From positions 2,371,001-2,435,000 of the forward strand of contig JAWKLJ010000002.1 of assembly GCA_041392805.1 (NCBI GenBank): a DNA stretch of 64,000 nucleotides, read 5' to 3'. The stretch comes from Saprospiraceae bacterium. Lineage in GTDB: Bacteria; Bacteroidota; Bacteroidia; Chitinophagales; Saprospiraceae. The position numbers were made by a program, and so were the translations under genes. The notes under the pieces are model-generated. The model was not told the origin of the DNA. It did no database searches and saw nothing but the letters and a program-made list of their open reading frames with translations. Each line of letters starts with the position of its first letter. Positions within the stretch are counted from its first letter, which is position 1. Below, one piece after another: positions 34,111-42,805 of this stretch.

Positions 34111-34990
34111 GATAAATGCTTTATTGATTTCTTACTTACAAGATACAAAAATATTTTGTTTTAAGCAAGAAAATAAAGCAATTATTTGTGTTTAAATTAT
34201 TGATTGTTAGTACTTTATGTGTAATTTTTTAATCTTATTTGTTTGCATTTCTCTCCGCGCCTTTGTACCAGCCTAAGGGGAAAATCAAGCCCCCAATTTT
34301 GGAAGTCGGAAGTGAGAAGTACGACATCGGAAAGTCCGTTACGATAAATGAGAGAAACGAGACAGGTAGGACGAGCTGTACAATAGATACAGAAATGATA
34401 ACTGAAGAAATGGCATACCAGCCCGAGTGCGAAAACAAGCCCCCACAACAAAAGACCGCTGCTGCTGCCAGCTGAAGCCGGACAGCTATGCAAGGTGGAG
34501 ATGCTGCTGAGGAGAGAGAAAGCCAAAAGCATACTACCTTGCAGAGCTGGCTGGCGCAAGCTACCTTGTAGCGGGCTATTGTAGTGGGGGCTTGTGGGCG
34601 CGGGGTGAGTTCTGTGAGGATATTGAAGTATGTCTCCAAATTTCTTAGTGGCAGGTAGAAGAATCCAAAGGGCCATTGACCAGGATGACCTAACTATGTG
34701 AAGCGTGGGCTTTAAACAAGATGATAAAGTTGTTATCTATGCACTCAGTATTTTTTATAAAAGTTATACTTTTAATGATCAGCCTGTCAATCGTCTGATT
34801 AACTAAATCCATAAAGATCAACTTCAAAAGCGTTTGGTCCGTCGTTTTATATCAACTACTATTTTTCCATTCTAAAATGCACAATATTTTTTTCACCTAT
34901 TATGCAACCCATAAAAAATAAAAACGGCCAACAAGTATTGCAACTCGTTGACCGTTAGTGACTTATCTTGAAGCCGTAATTGGCTCTAGT
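34111..34990. other. Intergenic gap, no supported gene
   Basis: Short frames on both strands (34215-34676) have no start context or domain. The 34740-34930 part is AT-rich. A promoter for the minus-strand group should lie just above 34110. Confidence 0.4.
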
Positions 34991-35064
34991 CGGGGTGGCA
35001 GGATTCGAACCTGCGGCCCCCTGCTCCCAAAGCAGGTGCGCTAACCGGACTGCGCCACACCCCG
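34991..35064 (-). tRNA. tRNA-Pro (TGG)
   Basis: A 74-nt cloverleaf: acceptor CGGGGTG/CACCCCG, D arm with GGTTA, anticodon stem CCTGC/GCAGG with loop TTTGGGA (anticodon TGG), T arm GCAGG-TTCGAAT-CCTGC. No CCA is encoded. Confidence 0.95.
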
Positions 35065-35118
35065 TGGTATTTAAAAATGAGTAAACATAATTACCCAAAG
35101 AAACTTCCGTTAGAAGAG

Positions 35119-35190
35119 AACTGCAAGATACGAACCTGCGGCTCTCCCGATTTTAATCGGGATGCGCTAACCGGACTGCGCCACACCCCG
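35119..35190 (-). pseudogene. Degenerate tRNA-Pro copy
   Basis: The 5' half (acceptor strand, D arm) is identical to the tRNA-Pro 126 bp away, but the anticodon arm is replaced by TCCCG-ATTAAAAT-CGGGA, a stem with an 8-base loop. The T arm is altered (TTCGTAT) and the 3' acceptor strand no longer pairs (CTTGCAGTT instead of CACCCCG). It cannot form a normal tRNA. Confidence 0.75.
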
Positions 35191-35226
35191 TATATTTTCG
35201 CTTAAACAGAACGCTAATTAAATAGC

Positions 35227-35312
35227 GGTGAAGGCGGGATTCGAACCCGCGGTACCCGTTAGAGTACGTCGGTTTAGCAAACCGGTGGTTTCAGCCACTC
35301 ACCCACTTCACC
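35227..35312 (-). tRNA. tRNA-Ser (GCT)
   Basis: An 86-nt class II tRNA: acceptor GGTGAAG/CTTCACC (outer bases), anticodon arm CGGTT-TGCTAAA-ACCG (anticodon GCT), long variable arm (CGTACTCTAACGGGTACC) and T arm CGGG-TTCGAAT-CCCG. Confidence 0.95.
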
Positions 35313-35603
35313 GGGTTTTGCCTGAAGGAATCCCAGAGCGCTTTAGCCCCGTTTTTCTTGAGCGATTGCAAAGGTAATAAGCGGTTTTTAATTCACAAAG
35401 TGACTTTGCATAAATTTTTCACTTATTGTGCTGCTTTACAGGTATCTCAATGATTATCAACTCGATAAAGTTCCGGGTAAAGTGATTTTTTTTTTGATTA
35501 GTCATAAAATGAGTGCTTACTCCTTCCTAATTAAAAGGAAATGACCTTTTTTGCGCCATCGTGTCATCCATAGGGGAGAATAAACTTTTACGTTTTATCA
35601 TGA
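35313..35603. other. Intergenic gap between tRNA-Ser and dnaA
   Basis: AT-rich. I looked for DnaA boxes (TTATCCACA-like) and saw none close to consensus. Confidence 0.4.
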
Positions 35604-35640
35604 AATCACCCCGATCCTAAAAGAAGAACCGGGGCGATTT
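35604..35640 (-). terminator. Terminator of dnaA
   Basis: On the minus strand ATCGCCCCG pairs with CGGGGTGAT across a 16-base loop, followed by TTTC, 35 bp after the dnaA stop. Confidence 0.6.
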
Positions 35641-35675
35641 AGCGGTGAATTAAAACACCTTATGGATATGGAGGC

Positions 35676-37088
35676 CTATTTATCGTTTAGGCTCAAACGA
35701 ATTTTTTTCTCTAACTCAGAAACAGTGTCTTTTAATATCAGGTCTGTTTCCATGAGGTCTTGGACGGTTTTGCAGGAGTAGATGACCGTACTGTGGTCTC
35801 TACCGCCAAAGGTCTCACCAATGGCCTTGAGTGATTTGTCGGTTAGGTTTTTGGCCAGGTACATCGACAATTGCCGGGCGATCACAACCTGGCGCTTTCT
35901 CGTTTTCCCCTGAAGTTTGTCAACCCCTACTTCAAAATGATCTGCTACTAAGCTTTGGATAAATTCTACGGTGATTTCTTTATTGAGTTGCGTAACGAAG
36001 TTTTTGATCACTTCCTTGGCCAATTCCAGGTCGATCTCTCTTTGGTTGAGGGAAGACTGGGCCATGAGTGATACCAGGACCCCTTCCAACTCCCTGATAT
36101 TGTTTTTGATATTGTAGCAAATGAACTCGATTACATCTTGTGGAATTTCTACCCCCTCTCGGTTCATCTTAGATTCGAGGATGGCCATGCGTGTCTCCAA
36201 ATCAGGAATTTGTAAATCCGCAGAAAGTCCCCATTTAAAACGGGAGATCATTCTTTCCTCCATGCCGTCCAGGTCTTTAGGGGCACGATCCGAGGTCAGG
36301 ATGATTTGCCGACCACTTTGATGAATTTGGTTGAAAATGTGAAAGAAGATCTCTTGTGTTTTTTGCTTGTTGGCCAAAAACTGAATGTCATCTACTATCA
36401 GGACGTCGATCAACTGATAGAAATTCACAAAGTCATTGACCGCATTATTCTTAATGGATTGAATAATCTGGTTGGTGAATTCTTCGGAAGAAACGTACAA
36501 CACCGACTTGTCCGGAAACTTATTGATCACCTCATTGCCAATGGCTTGTGCCAAGTGCGTTTTGCCAAGCCCCACATCGCCAAAAATCACCAATGGATTA
36601 AAAGAAGTGGTCCCGGGTTTTTTGGCAATCGCCAAGCCAGCCGAACGAGCCAAGCGATTACAGTCTCCTTCTATATAGGTTTCAAAAGTATAGGTAGAAT
36701 TAAGCTTTGGATCAATCTTGAGTTTTTTAATACCCGGAATCACAAATGGGTTTTTGACATTTTGAATGTCTATCATACCTGGTGCGTAAGTCTCCTTTTG
36801 CTTAGCAACCTCCTCCTGAATCTTCTTACGACCATTGTTCATTAGAATTTGGTATTCTAAACGTCCTTTATCTCCCAGTTCATTCCGAATGGTGCTTTTT
36901 AGCAGGGCAACATAATGTTCCTCTAGCCATTCGTAAAAAAACTTGTTCGGTACTTGGATGGTTAAGGCATTGTTTTCCAAGCGAACTGATCTAATGGGTT
37001 CAAACCAAGTTCTAAAGCTCTGCAAATTTACGCTCCTGCGGATAGTTTGCAGACAGTTGTCCCATACTGTAGCATGATTCTTTAACAT
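35676..37088 (-). CDS. dnaA: Chromosomal replication initiator DnaA
   Basis: A 470-residue protein of normal length. Domain I is at 1-80 (VWDNCLQTIRRSVNLQSFRT, FYEWLEEHY). The AAA+ domain has Walker A GDVGLGKTH (170-178), Walker B LIVDDIQFL and sensor regions including ILTSDRAPKDLDGMEERM. The C-terminal domain IV ends with the DnaA signature region RQLSMYLAKNLTDKSLKAIG and FGGRDHSTVIYSC. It binds DnaA boxes and opens oriC. No oriC-like cluster was seen next to it. Start ATG 37088. Confidence 0.97.
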   Translation of the reverse strand: MLKNHATVWDNCLQTIRRSVNLQSFRTWFEPIRSVRLENNALTIQVPNKFFYEWLEEHYVALLKSTIRNELGDKGRLEYQILMNNGRKKIQEEVAKQKETYAPGMIDIQNVKNPFVIPGIKKLKIDPKLNSTYTFETYIEGDCNRLARSAGLAIAKKPGTTSFNPLVIFGDVGLGKTHLAQAIGNEVINKFPDKSVLYVSSEEFTNQIIQSIKNNAVNDFVNFYQLIDVLIVDDIQFLANKQKTQEIFFHIFNQIHQSGRQIILTSDRAPKDLDGMEERMISRFKWGLSADLQIPDLETRMAILESKMNREGVEIPQDVIEFICYNIKNNIRELEGVLVSLMAQSSLNQREIDLELAKEVIKNFVTQLNKEITVEFIQSLVADHFEVGVDKLQGKTRKRQVVIARQLSMYLAKNLTDKSLKAIGETFGGRDHSTVIYSCKTVQDLMETDLILKDTVSELEKKIRLSLNDK

Positions 37089-38076
37089 TCTCCAGACAAT
37101 TATACTGTCAAGCTAAACAAATAAAATAATATAGCCCTTAAAAGGGAAACGCAAGAGTATCAGTAAGTTAGGTTTAATTCTCAAAACAAACAGGGCAACG
37201 TAGATGAATTGTTGTAAATCCTGCAAAAACTAGTTGCTAAGTAGCTTAGCTTCTTTTGAGAGGGAGTACAAAGTTGAGAAAAAAAAATCAAAGTATAAAG
37301 GGCATGTGAAAGGTTTTTAGATATTTTTTTTTTGGTAATCCATAAGTCCTACTAAAACTCCTTGAATGCTAATTTTTTAGAGCCTAATTTTTTTTTTACT
37401 ATGCCGCTATGTCGCCACGCCGCCACGTCCTTGTCCCGTTCGTGAACGAGCTCCAGCTCGTGAACTTGTCACTTCCAAGGCAGCCAGTAGCTCCAGCTAC
37501 ATCGTAGCGCTTCCATAGCAATCAAAATGGCAATTAAAATCAAAATCAAAATACTAATCAGGCTGGCTGGGGCCTGCCGCAACCCTCCACTACCTCCAAC
37601 ATTTCAAAAAAAACCGCGCCCCCTCCGCCGATTATACCTTTGAACACCTAGGCGATTCAAATGGCTCATACCTACGGCATGAATGGATCAATATCGCGCC
37701 TGGCTACCGGGGGTGAATCCCGATGGGATTGGAAGGGGCTGGTGGTTTAATGGCAATGGCAATCAAAATTCCTGCCTATCGGCAAACAGGAAAATATCTC
37801 CTGTGTCGCTGGGGCCTGCCCCAAACTCCACTACCTCTCAACCTCCAATAACTCCGCGTCCAAAAAAAAACTCCCGCCACATTCCAAAAAAAAACAACAT
37901 TGGTGCAACTATTTTACCTGAATTATCATCCTTGATAAGGATAGGCCTGTATCTTATGCTATAGTTTGGCATTAGGTAAGTGTTAAGAAAGACTGGAAAA
38001 TATTGCTTTTTTTAGTTTTTTCGTTTCTATGAAAGAATTATACTGTAATTTTCAAATTGAACTAAACTCAATCACC
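37089..38076. other. Repeat-bearing intergenic region upstream of dnaA
   Basis: About 1 kb without a supported gene. It holds two AGCTCCAGCT-centred palindromes (37446-37465 and 37487-37500), a CTGGGGCCTGCC...CTCCACTACCTC motif twice (37565-37613 and 37806-37870), and AATCAAAATGGCAAT words (37519-37545). These recur at 63.2-63.4 kb. A 93-codon frame (37683-37964) overlaps the repeats and is not credited. Confidence 0.5.
37824..37870. repeat. CTCCAATA...GTCCAAAAAAAA dispersed motif
   Basis: One of at least five occurrences in the window (21467-21512, 37583-37613, 37824-37870, 63251-63292, 63302-63348). The complement contains spaced GGAGG and TGGAGG runs after a T tract. Confidence 0.55.
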
Positions 38077-39468
38077 ATGCTGCGCTCATACGCCTTTTAC
38101 CCTGCATTCCTCACCATTTGTATATTACTTACCCTATTCTCCTGTTCATCTTCTGCTAGCGAGAAACAAGTCGATGACCTCACCATTTTGGTGGAGAAAG
38201 GCCCTATGGAGGTCACGGTCACAGGAACAGGCGAACTAAATGCCAAAAAATCTGTAAAAATTCGCGCCCCACAAGGGATGAGGCCTGCCGGTATTTATGA
38301 AACTACGCTTTCAGATCTTATCCCAGAGGGAACAGTCGTAAAAGAAGGTGATTATGTTGCATCACTGGATAGAACCGAATTGGCAGGCAAAATGAGCAAT
38401 GTGCAAACGGAACTTGAAAAAATCCTGACCCAACTCGAACAGGCTAAAATTGATACGGCTATTGATTTGAGAGCCTTGAGAGACGAAATCATTAACCTCG
38501 ATTTTGCTAAAAAACAAAAATTGCTGGAAGTTGAGCAAAGCAAATATGAGCCCCAATCGGTTATTCAACGTGCCGAATTAGATTTGGAACAAACAGAACG
38601 GGATTACAAACAATTGTTGACTAAATATGAATTAAAACAGCAACAAGCTGTTGCTAAAATTGAAGAAATTAATGCTCTACAGCGGCAAAACCAGGCACAA
38701 TTGCAAAAATACCTTGACCTTTCTAATGAGTTCAACATCTTTGCACCCAAGACGGGGATGGTCATTTATGCCCGAACCTGGAACGGGAAAAAAGAGCCTG
38801 GAACCAGGATTTCAGCCTGGGATCCGGTAGTAGCAGAATTGCCGGACCTCAGCGATATGATTTCCAAAACCTATGTTAATGAAGTTGATATTAGTAAGGT
38901 ACAGGTCGGGCAAGAAGTAACGATAAAAGTAGATGCGTTTCCCGATCGACAATATTCTGGCTCGGTCCTTAAAGTAGCAAATATTGGGGAACAGCTTCGT
39001 GGTTATGACGCCAAGGTATTCGAGGTTATTGTTCAGGTGAATGAAGTGGATTCGATCATGCGCCCAGCAATGACCACCAGTAATGAAATTGTGACCAATA
39101 TTTTAGAAGATGTCATTCATATCCCCTTGGAAGCCTTGTATAGTGATAGCTTATCTTTCGTTTACAAACAAAGTGGCAGCGCTGTAGTCAAGCAAGAGGT
39201 GATCACTGGTTTGAGCAATGATGATGAAATTGTTATTGAATATGGCCTTGAGTTGAATGAAAAGGTCTATATCACCGAACCTTCCAATAAATCTTCCTTT
39301 GAATTCATTTTTATCGACCAGGCAATTAAAGATGATATAAGACAAAAGCAAGAAGAGGCCAAACGCGCCCGAGAAGCCCAAGCCATGGAACGTCGGAAGA
39401 AAATGAAGGACGTAGAAATGCCTTCTCCTAGTTCCGATGATGGCGGTGGTTTTATTATTATCAATTAG
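38077..39468 (+). CDS. Efflux periplasmic adaptor (HlyD/MFP family), lipoprotein
   Basis: The frame is open from 38029; ATG 38077 is preferred since it begins a lipoprotein signal (MLRSYAFYPAFLTICILLTL, lipobox FSC). The product has 463 residues. Order: barrel-sandwich half-motif (EVTVTGTGELNAKKSVKIRA), long coiled-coil hairpin (~90-205), second half-motif (NIFAPKTGMVIYARTWNGK), beta-barrel (VQVGQEVTIKVDAFPDRQYS) and a Lys/Glu/Arg-rich C-terminal tail ending GGGFIIIN. This is the adaptor linking an inner-membrane transporter to an outer-membrane TolC-like channel; both are encoded downstream. Substrate unknown. Confidence 0.9.
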   Translation: MLRSYAFYPAFLTICILLTLFSCSSSASEKQVDDLTILVEKGPMEVTVTGTGELNAKKSVKIRAPQGMRPAGIYETTLSDLIPEGTVVKEGDYVASLDRTELAGKMSNVQTELEKILTQLEQAKIDTAIDLRALRDEIINLDFAKKQKLLEVEQSKYEPQSVIQRAELDLEQTERDYKQLLTKYELKQQQAVAKIEEINALQRQNQAQLQKYLDLSNEFNIFAPKTGMVIYARTWNGKKEPGTRISAWDPVVAELPDLSDMISKTYVNEVDISKVQVGQEVTIKVDAFPDRQYSGSVLKVANIGEQLRGYDAKVFEVIVQVNEVDSIMRPAMTTSNEIVTNILEDVIHIPLEALYSDSLSFVYKQSGSAVVKQEVITGLSNDDEIVIEYGLELNEKVYITEPSNKSSFEFIFIDQAIKDDIRQKQEEAKRAREAQAMERRKKMKDVEMPSPSSDDGGGFIIIN

Positions 39469-39636
39469 GTTGTTCTCTAATCCTTTTGCTAGCCTGAATG
39501 GGTAGGGAAAGAGGAGGCTCACCAACAAAAGCATTCATTTATCATATTGGAGAGACGAATTGTTGTTAGGCAATATTCTTTCCTTGAGCTAAGCGTTTGT
39601 CCCAATTCACAAATCATCCTAAACGAAAAATTATCC

Positions 39637-40977
39637 ATGCATCGATATTTATTCAATTTCTACCTGGCCTTAGAAGGTATTAATTCCAATAAACTGCGCT
39701 CCTTCCTAACGGCCTTGGGGATCATTTTTGGGGTAGGGGCTGTGATCGCTATGCTCGCCATCGGTACTGGTGCCAAGCAGGCTATATTGGAACAAATGAA
39801 GCTAATTGGGACCAATAATATCGTGCTCACGGCTAAAATACCCGGCAGCGGAGAGGACGAAGAGGGCTCCTCAAGTTCCGATGACCAAGGCGGAAACCAG
39901 CAGGGAGAAAAAAAACCTTTTTCCCCTGGTCTTACCTTGGAGGATTTAACAGCCCTTCAACGTGTAATCCCCAATCTGGAAAAGATTAGCCCTGAAATTG
40001 TTTTGCCCACCAATGTAATCCAATCAGCTCAATTGGAAAAGGCCAAATGTATAGGCGTGACCAATAGCTTTTTTGAACTCAACCAGCTTTTACTCGATGT
40101 AGGTGATTTTTTTCACGATCAACATCTTGAAGGGGGCAAACCGGTTTGTATCATTGGAAAAAATATCCAAATCCAGTTTTTTAAAGACCAGGATCCAATT
40201 GGACAGCAGATTAAATGTGGCAATACCTGGCTCCGGATTATTGGGGTCTTGAAAAAAAGAAGGGCAAGTAAAGAAAGTTTAGAACACCTGGGCATTAGAG
40301 ATTATAATTCTGATGTGTATGTTCCTGTGACCACCTCCTTGCTGCGTTTTAAGAATAGAGCCAAAATCTCAAAAGAAAGGCTGGCAAATAACAACGGAGG
40401 GGAAAACAACGCAGACGAAGAGAATTACCACCAATTGGATAGAGTGGTCATTAGAGTAGGAGACTCCAAACAAATGAAGGCAACCGCAGAAGTCATGGCG
40501 CGGGTTTTAAAGAGACGGCATAACGATGTGGTGGATTTCGAAATTGAAGTGCCCGAACTTTTATTAGAACAGGAACAAAAAACCCAGGATACTTTCAACT
40601 TGGTACTGGCAGCGATTGCGGGCATTTCCCTGTTGGTAGGCGGAATTGGCATTATGAATATTATGCTGGCTTCTGTCCTCGAACGGATCAAAGAAATTGG
40701 CGTTCGGCGTTCTTTGGGTGCCAAGCGAGAAGATATTATCTTGCAATTTCTGTTTGAGGCTGTTATTATTAGTTTGATGGGAGGGATCGCTGGGGTTATC
40801 CTCGGTGTCTTGTCCGCTAAAGGGATTGCAACCTCGGCAGATATTCCAACCGTTGTATCTGCCTGGTCTATCCTCTTGTCTTTTGGGGTGGCAGCTGCTA
40901 TCGGGTTGATTTTTGGCATCTTCCCAGCTAGGAAGGCTGCTATTCAGGACCCTATTAAAGCTTTGCGATCTGATTAA
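39637..40977 (+). CDS. MacB-type ABC transporter permease (FtsX domain)
   Basis: The frame is open from 39547, but ATG 39637 (MHRYLFNFYLALEGINSNKL) begins the typical first cytoplasmic helix and TM1, giving 446 residues. A MacB-like periplasmic domain follows (~45-300), including an acidic/Ser/Gln insert (SGEDEEGSSSSDDQGGNQQG). The C-terminal FtsX-type membrane part has three spans with NIMLASVLERIKEIGVRRSL and IFPARKAAIQDPIKALR. It lacks an ATP-binding domain, and no ATPase gene is found in this cluster, so its nucleotide-binding partner is encoded elsewhere. Between the adaptor and the TolC-like gene. Palindromic element C begins 3 bp after its stop. Confidence 0.9.
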   Translation: MHRYLFNFYLALEGINSNKLRSFLTALGIIFGVGAVIAMLAIGTGAKQAILEQMKLIGTNNIVLTAKIPGSGEDEEGSSSSDDQGGNQQGEKKPFSPGLTLEDLTALQRVIPNLEKISPEIVLPTNVIQSAQLEKAKCIGVTNSFFELNQLLLDVGDFFHDQHLEGGKPVCIIGKNIQIQFFKDQDPIGQQIKCGNTWLRIIGVLKKRRASKESLEHLGIRDYNSDVYVPVTTSLLRFKNRAKISKERLANNNGGENNADEENYHQLDRVVIRVGDSKQMKATAEVMARVLKRRHNDVVDFEIEVPELLLEQEQKTQDTFNLVLAAIAGISLLVGGIGIMNIMLASVLERIKEIGVRRSLGAKREDIILQFLFEAVIISLMGGIAGVILGVLSAKGIATSADIPTVVSAWSILLSFGVAAAIGLIFGIFPARKAAIQDPIKALRSD

Positions 40978-40979
40978 GG

Positions 40980-41111
40980 GACGGAAAAAAAATAAATGAT
41001 ACCACTTTTGATTCGCTAAAATTTTCAAAGCAACTGACTGCAAGGAAGTTGTGTGAAAATATTCGCGAATCTTTGAAAAAAGGGGTATCATTTATTTCCG
41101 TCAAACTACTA
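40980..41111. repeat. Variable-stem palindromic element C, copy 1
   Basis: Base GACGGAAA.../TTTCCGTC, followed by a constant tail AAACTACTAA, and a constant tip CAACTGACTG.AAGGA.GTTG. Between base and tip the stem is AAATGATACC/GGTATCATTT, then ATTCGC/GCGAAT and others. Copy 2 (54859-54993) has the same base, tip and tail but a different, still complementary stem. About 123 bp from GACGG to CCGTC. Confidence 0.8.
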
Positions 41112-41151
41112 AAAAAGCTAGTCATTACTTAATAAAAAACTAATCCTATTT

Positions 41152-42648
41152 ATGAATCTGCGCGCAGCCTACTTAGCGGTTGTCTTACTTTTTACTTGCC
41201 ACTTTTTGGCTAAAACACAAGTAGACACCCTTTTTCTGGATCTTAAAGGAACGATAATTTTGGCGCAAAGTGATGCACCAGATGTGCTAATTGCCAAAAC
41301 GGCTTTCAAAAACGGCTTTTGGCGTTACCAGTCTTTTTTGGCAGATTACCGGCCACAAATTGTCCTGGAAGCCACCCTGCCCAACATCAATCGGGCGATT
41401 GATGCTATCGATTTGCCTGATGGACAGGTGAAATTTTTAGAGCGTTCTTTTATGAATAATTCGGTAGGTGTAAGTCTACAGCAAGGGATAACGGCCACAG
41501 GAGGGCGAATTTTTGCAGGGACAGGATTGGAACGCATCGATATTTTTCCGAATGCTGTAGTGGATAAGCAGATTTCTTATTTGTCTAATCCGCTGTTTTT
41601 TGGACTGGTTCAGCCGCTTTTTGGCTTTAACCAATTAAAATGGGATAAAAAAATCAGACCTATGGTCTTTCAGGAAGCATCCAAGGCCTATTCAGAGGAT
41701 ATGGAGCAAGTCGCCTACCAATCTGCTAATCTGTTTTTTGATGTCTTGTTTGCCCAATTGAATTTAGAGGCAGCCAAGCGGGATAAAACAAACGCCGATA
41801 CCTTGTATGCGATTTCAAAAGGGCGTTTTGATGTAGGGCGAATTGCGGAGACGGAGTTGTTGCAAATTGAGCTGAGTGTCATGAATGCCAATGCCGATTT
41901 GGCCGAAAGCCAGCTGAATTTACAAACGAGTACGGAAGAGTTGCGCAATTTCCTCGGCATCCAGCAAGCCGTCGCTTTTAAATTGGATCCACCCTATCAA
42001 ATTCCCATTTTCCAAATTGATGGGGAAACGGCTTTGCAATATGCTCGCCAGAATCGGTCCAACATCATTGCCCTGGAACGACGACTGGAACAAGCAAAAA
42101 TGGATATTGCGCAAGCTAAAGCTAATAACCGGCCTAGTGTCAACCTTTCGCTCTCCTTTGGGCTTTCTCAAACCTCAAGGGAATTGAGCGAAGCGTACAA
42201 AGAATTATTAGATCAGGAGCGGGTCACACTAGGCTTGCAAATGCCCATTGCCGACTGGGGGAAATCCCAGGCGCGTCTGCAAATTGCTACCTCGAATGCA
42301 GAGCTAACGAACCTGGAAGTGACGCAAGAAAGAGTCAATTTTGAGCGAGAAGTAATCGTAAAAGTGCAACAGTTCGACTTGGTTCGCAACCAGGTTAACC
42401 TGGCCTTGCGCGCTTATGAAGTGGCGCAAAAACGCTTAAATCTGACCCGCCAACGTTATCGTATTGGTAAAATTCAGGTGACTGATTTTAATATTGCTAT
42501 CCAGGAAGAAGCAAGCGGCCGACGTTCTTATATCGCAGCCCTCCGCAATTTCTGGCTGGCTTATTATGATCTTCGACAATTGACGCTTTACGATTTTGAA
42601 AACGGTCTTCCTTTGGTGAGAAATGCAAATGATTTGTCGGGGAATTAA
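41152..42648 (+). CDS. TolC-family outer-membrane efflux protein
   Basis: A 498-residue protein with a signal peptide (YLAVVLLFTCHFLAKTQ). Typical TolC layout: two long helical repeats with QASKAYSEDMEQVAYQSANL and LEVTQERVNFEREVIVKVQQ, the DVGRIAETELLQIELSV segment and NRPSVNLSLSFGLSQTSREL for the beta-strand parts. It makes the outer-membrane exit for the adaptor/permease pair upstream. The gap to the permease gene is filled by element C, which therefore lies in the transcript if the three genes form one operon. Confidence 0.92.
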   Translation: MNLRAAYLAVVLLFTCHFLAKTQVDTLFLDLKGTIILAQSDAPDVLIAKTAFKNGFWRYQSFLADYRPQIVLEATLPNINRAIDAIDLPDGQVKFLERSFMNNSVGVSLQQGITATGGRIFAGTGLERIDIFPNAVVDKQISYLSNPLFFGLVQPLFGFNQLKWDKKIRPMVFQEASKAYSEDMEQVAYQSANLFFDVLFAQLNLEAAKRDKTNADTLYAISKGRFDVGRIAETELLQIELSVMNANADLAESQLNLQTSTEELRNFLGIQQAVAFKLDPPYQIPIFQIDGETALQYARQNRSNIIALERRLEQAKMDIAQAKANNRPSVNLSLSFGLSQTSRELSEAYKELLDQERVTLGLQMPIADWGKSQARLQIATSNAELTNLEVTQERVNFEREVIVKVQQFDLVRNQVNLALRAYEVAQKRLNLTRQRYRIGKIQVTDFNIAIQEEASGRRSYIAALRNFWLAYYDLRQLTLYDFENGLPLVRNANDLSGN

Positions 42649-42655
42649 CTACTTC

Positions 42656-42718
42656 GGCAATCATAAAAAGAAAACAAAAACGACCAAAGTGAAGCGTTGT
42701 TTTCTTTTTATGATTGCC
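42656..42718 (+). terminator. Long perfect hairpin after the TolC gene
   Basis: GGCAATCATAAAAAGAAAAC and its complement form a stem of over 20 bp, with AACG/CGTT at the top and a loop of about 12 bases. It begins 7 bp after the stop. The arms are AT-rich, so it may be a terminator in both directions or another palindromic repeat (called D here). Confidence 0.55.
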
Positions 42719-42787
42719 TTTAGGTCACGAGATTTGTCATGGAACCATTTACTTTGACTAATCTCCCCTGGTAATCACTAGAATCCC

Positions 42788-42795
42788 TATATTTG
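42788..42795 (+). promoter_or_regulatory. TAnnTTTG-type promoter box
   Basis: TATATTTG fits the Bacteroidota -7 consensus. Transcription would begin only about 4 bases before the TTG start at 42806, implying an almost leaderless mRNA, or that translation starts further on. No good -33 box seen. Confidence 0.35.
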
Positions 42796-42805
42796 CAATC
42801 AAAAA

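Noticed and set aside
34215..34676. Minus-strand frames of 134-153 codons
   Set aside because: Two overlapping frames of equal length, no start context, no domain; composition looks random.
35313..38030. oriC next to dnaA
   Set aside because: I found no cluster of TTATCCACA-like boxes or AT-rich unwinding repeats on either side of dnaA.
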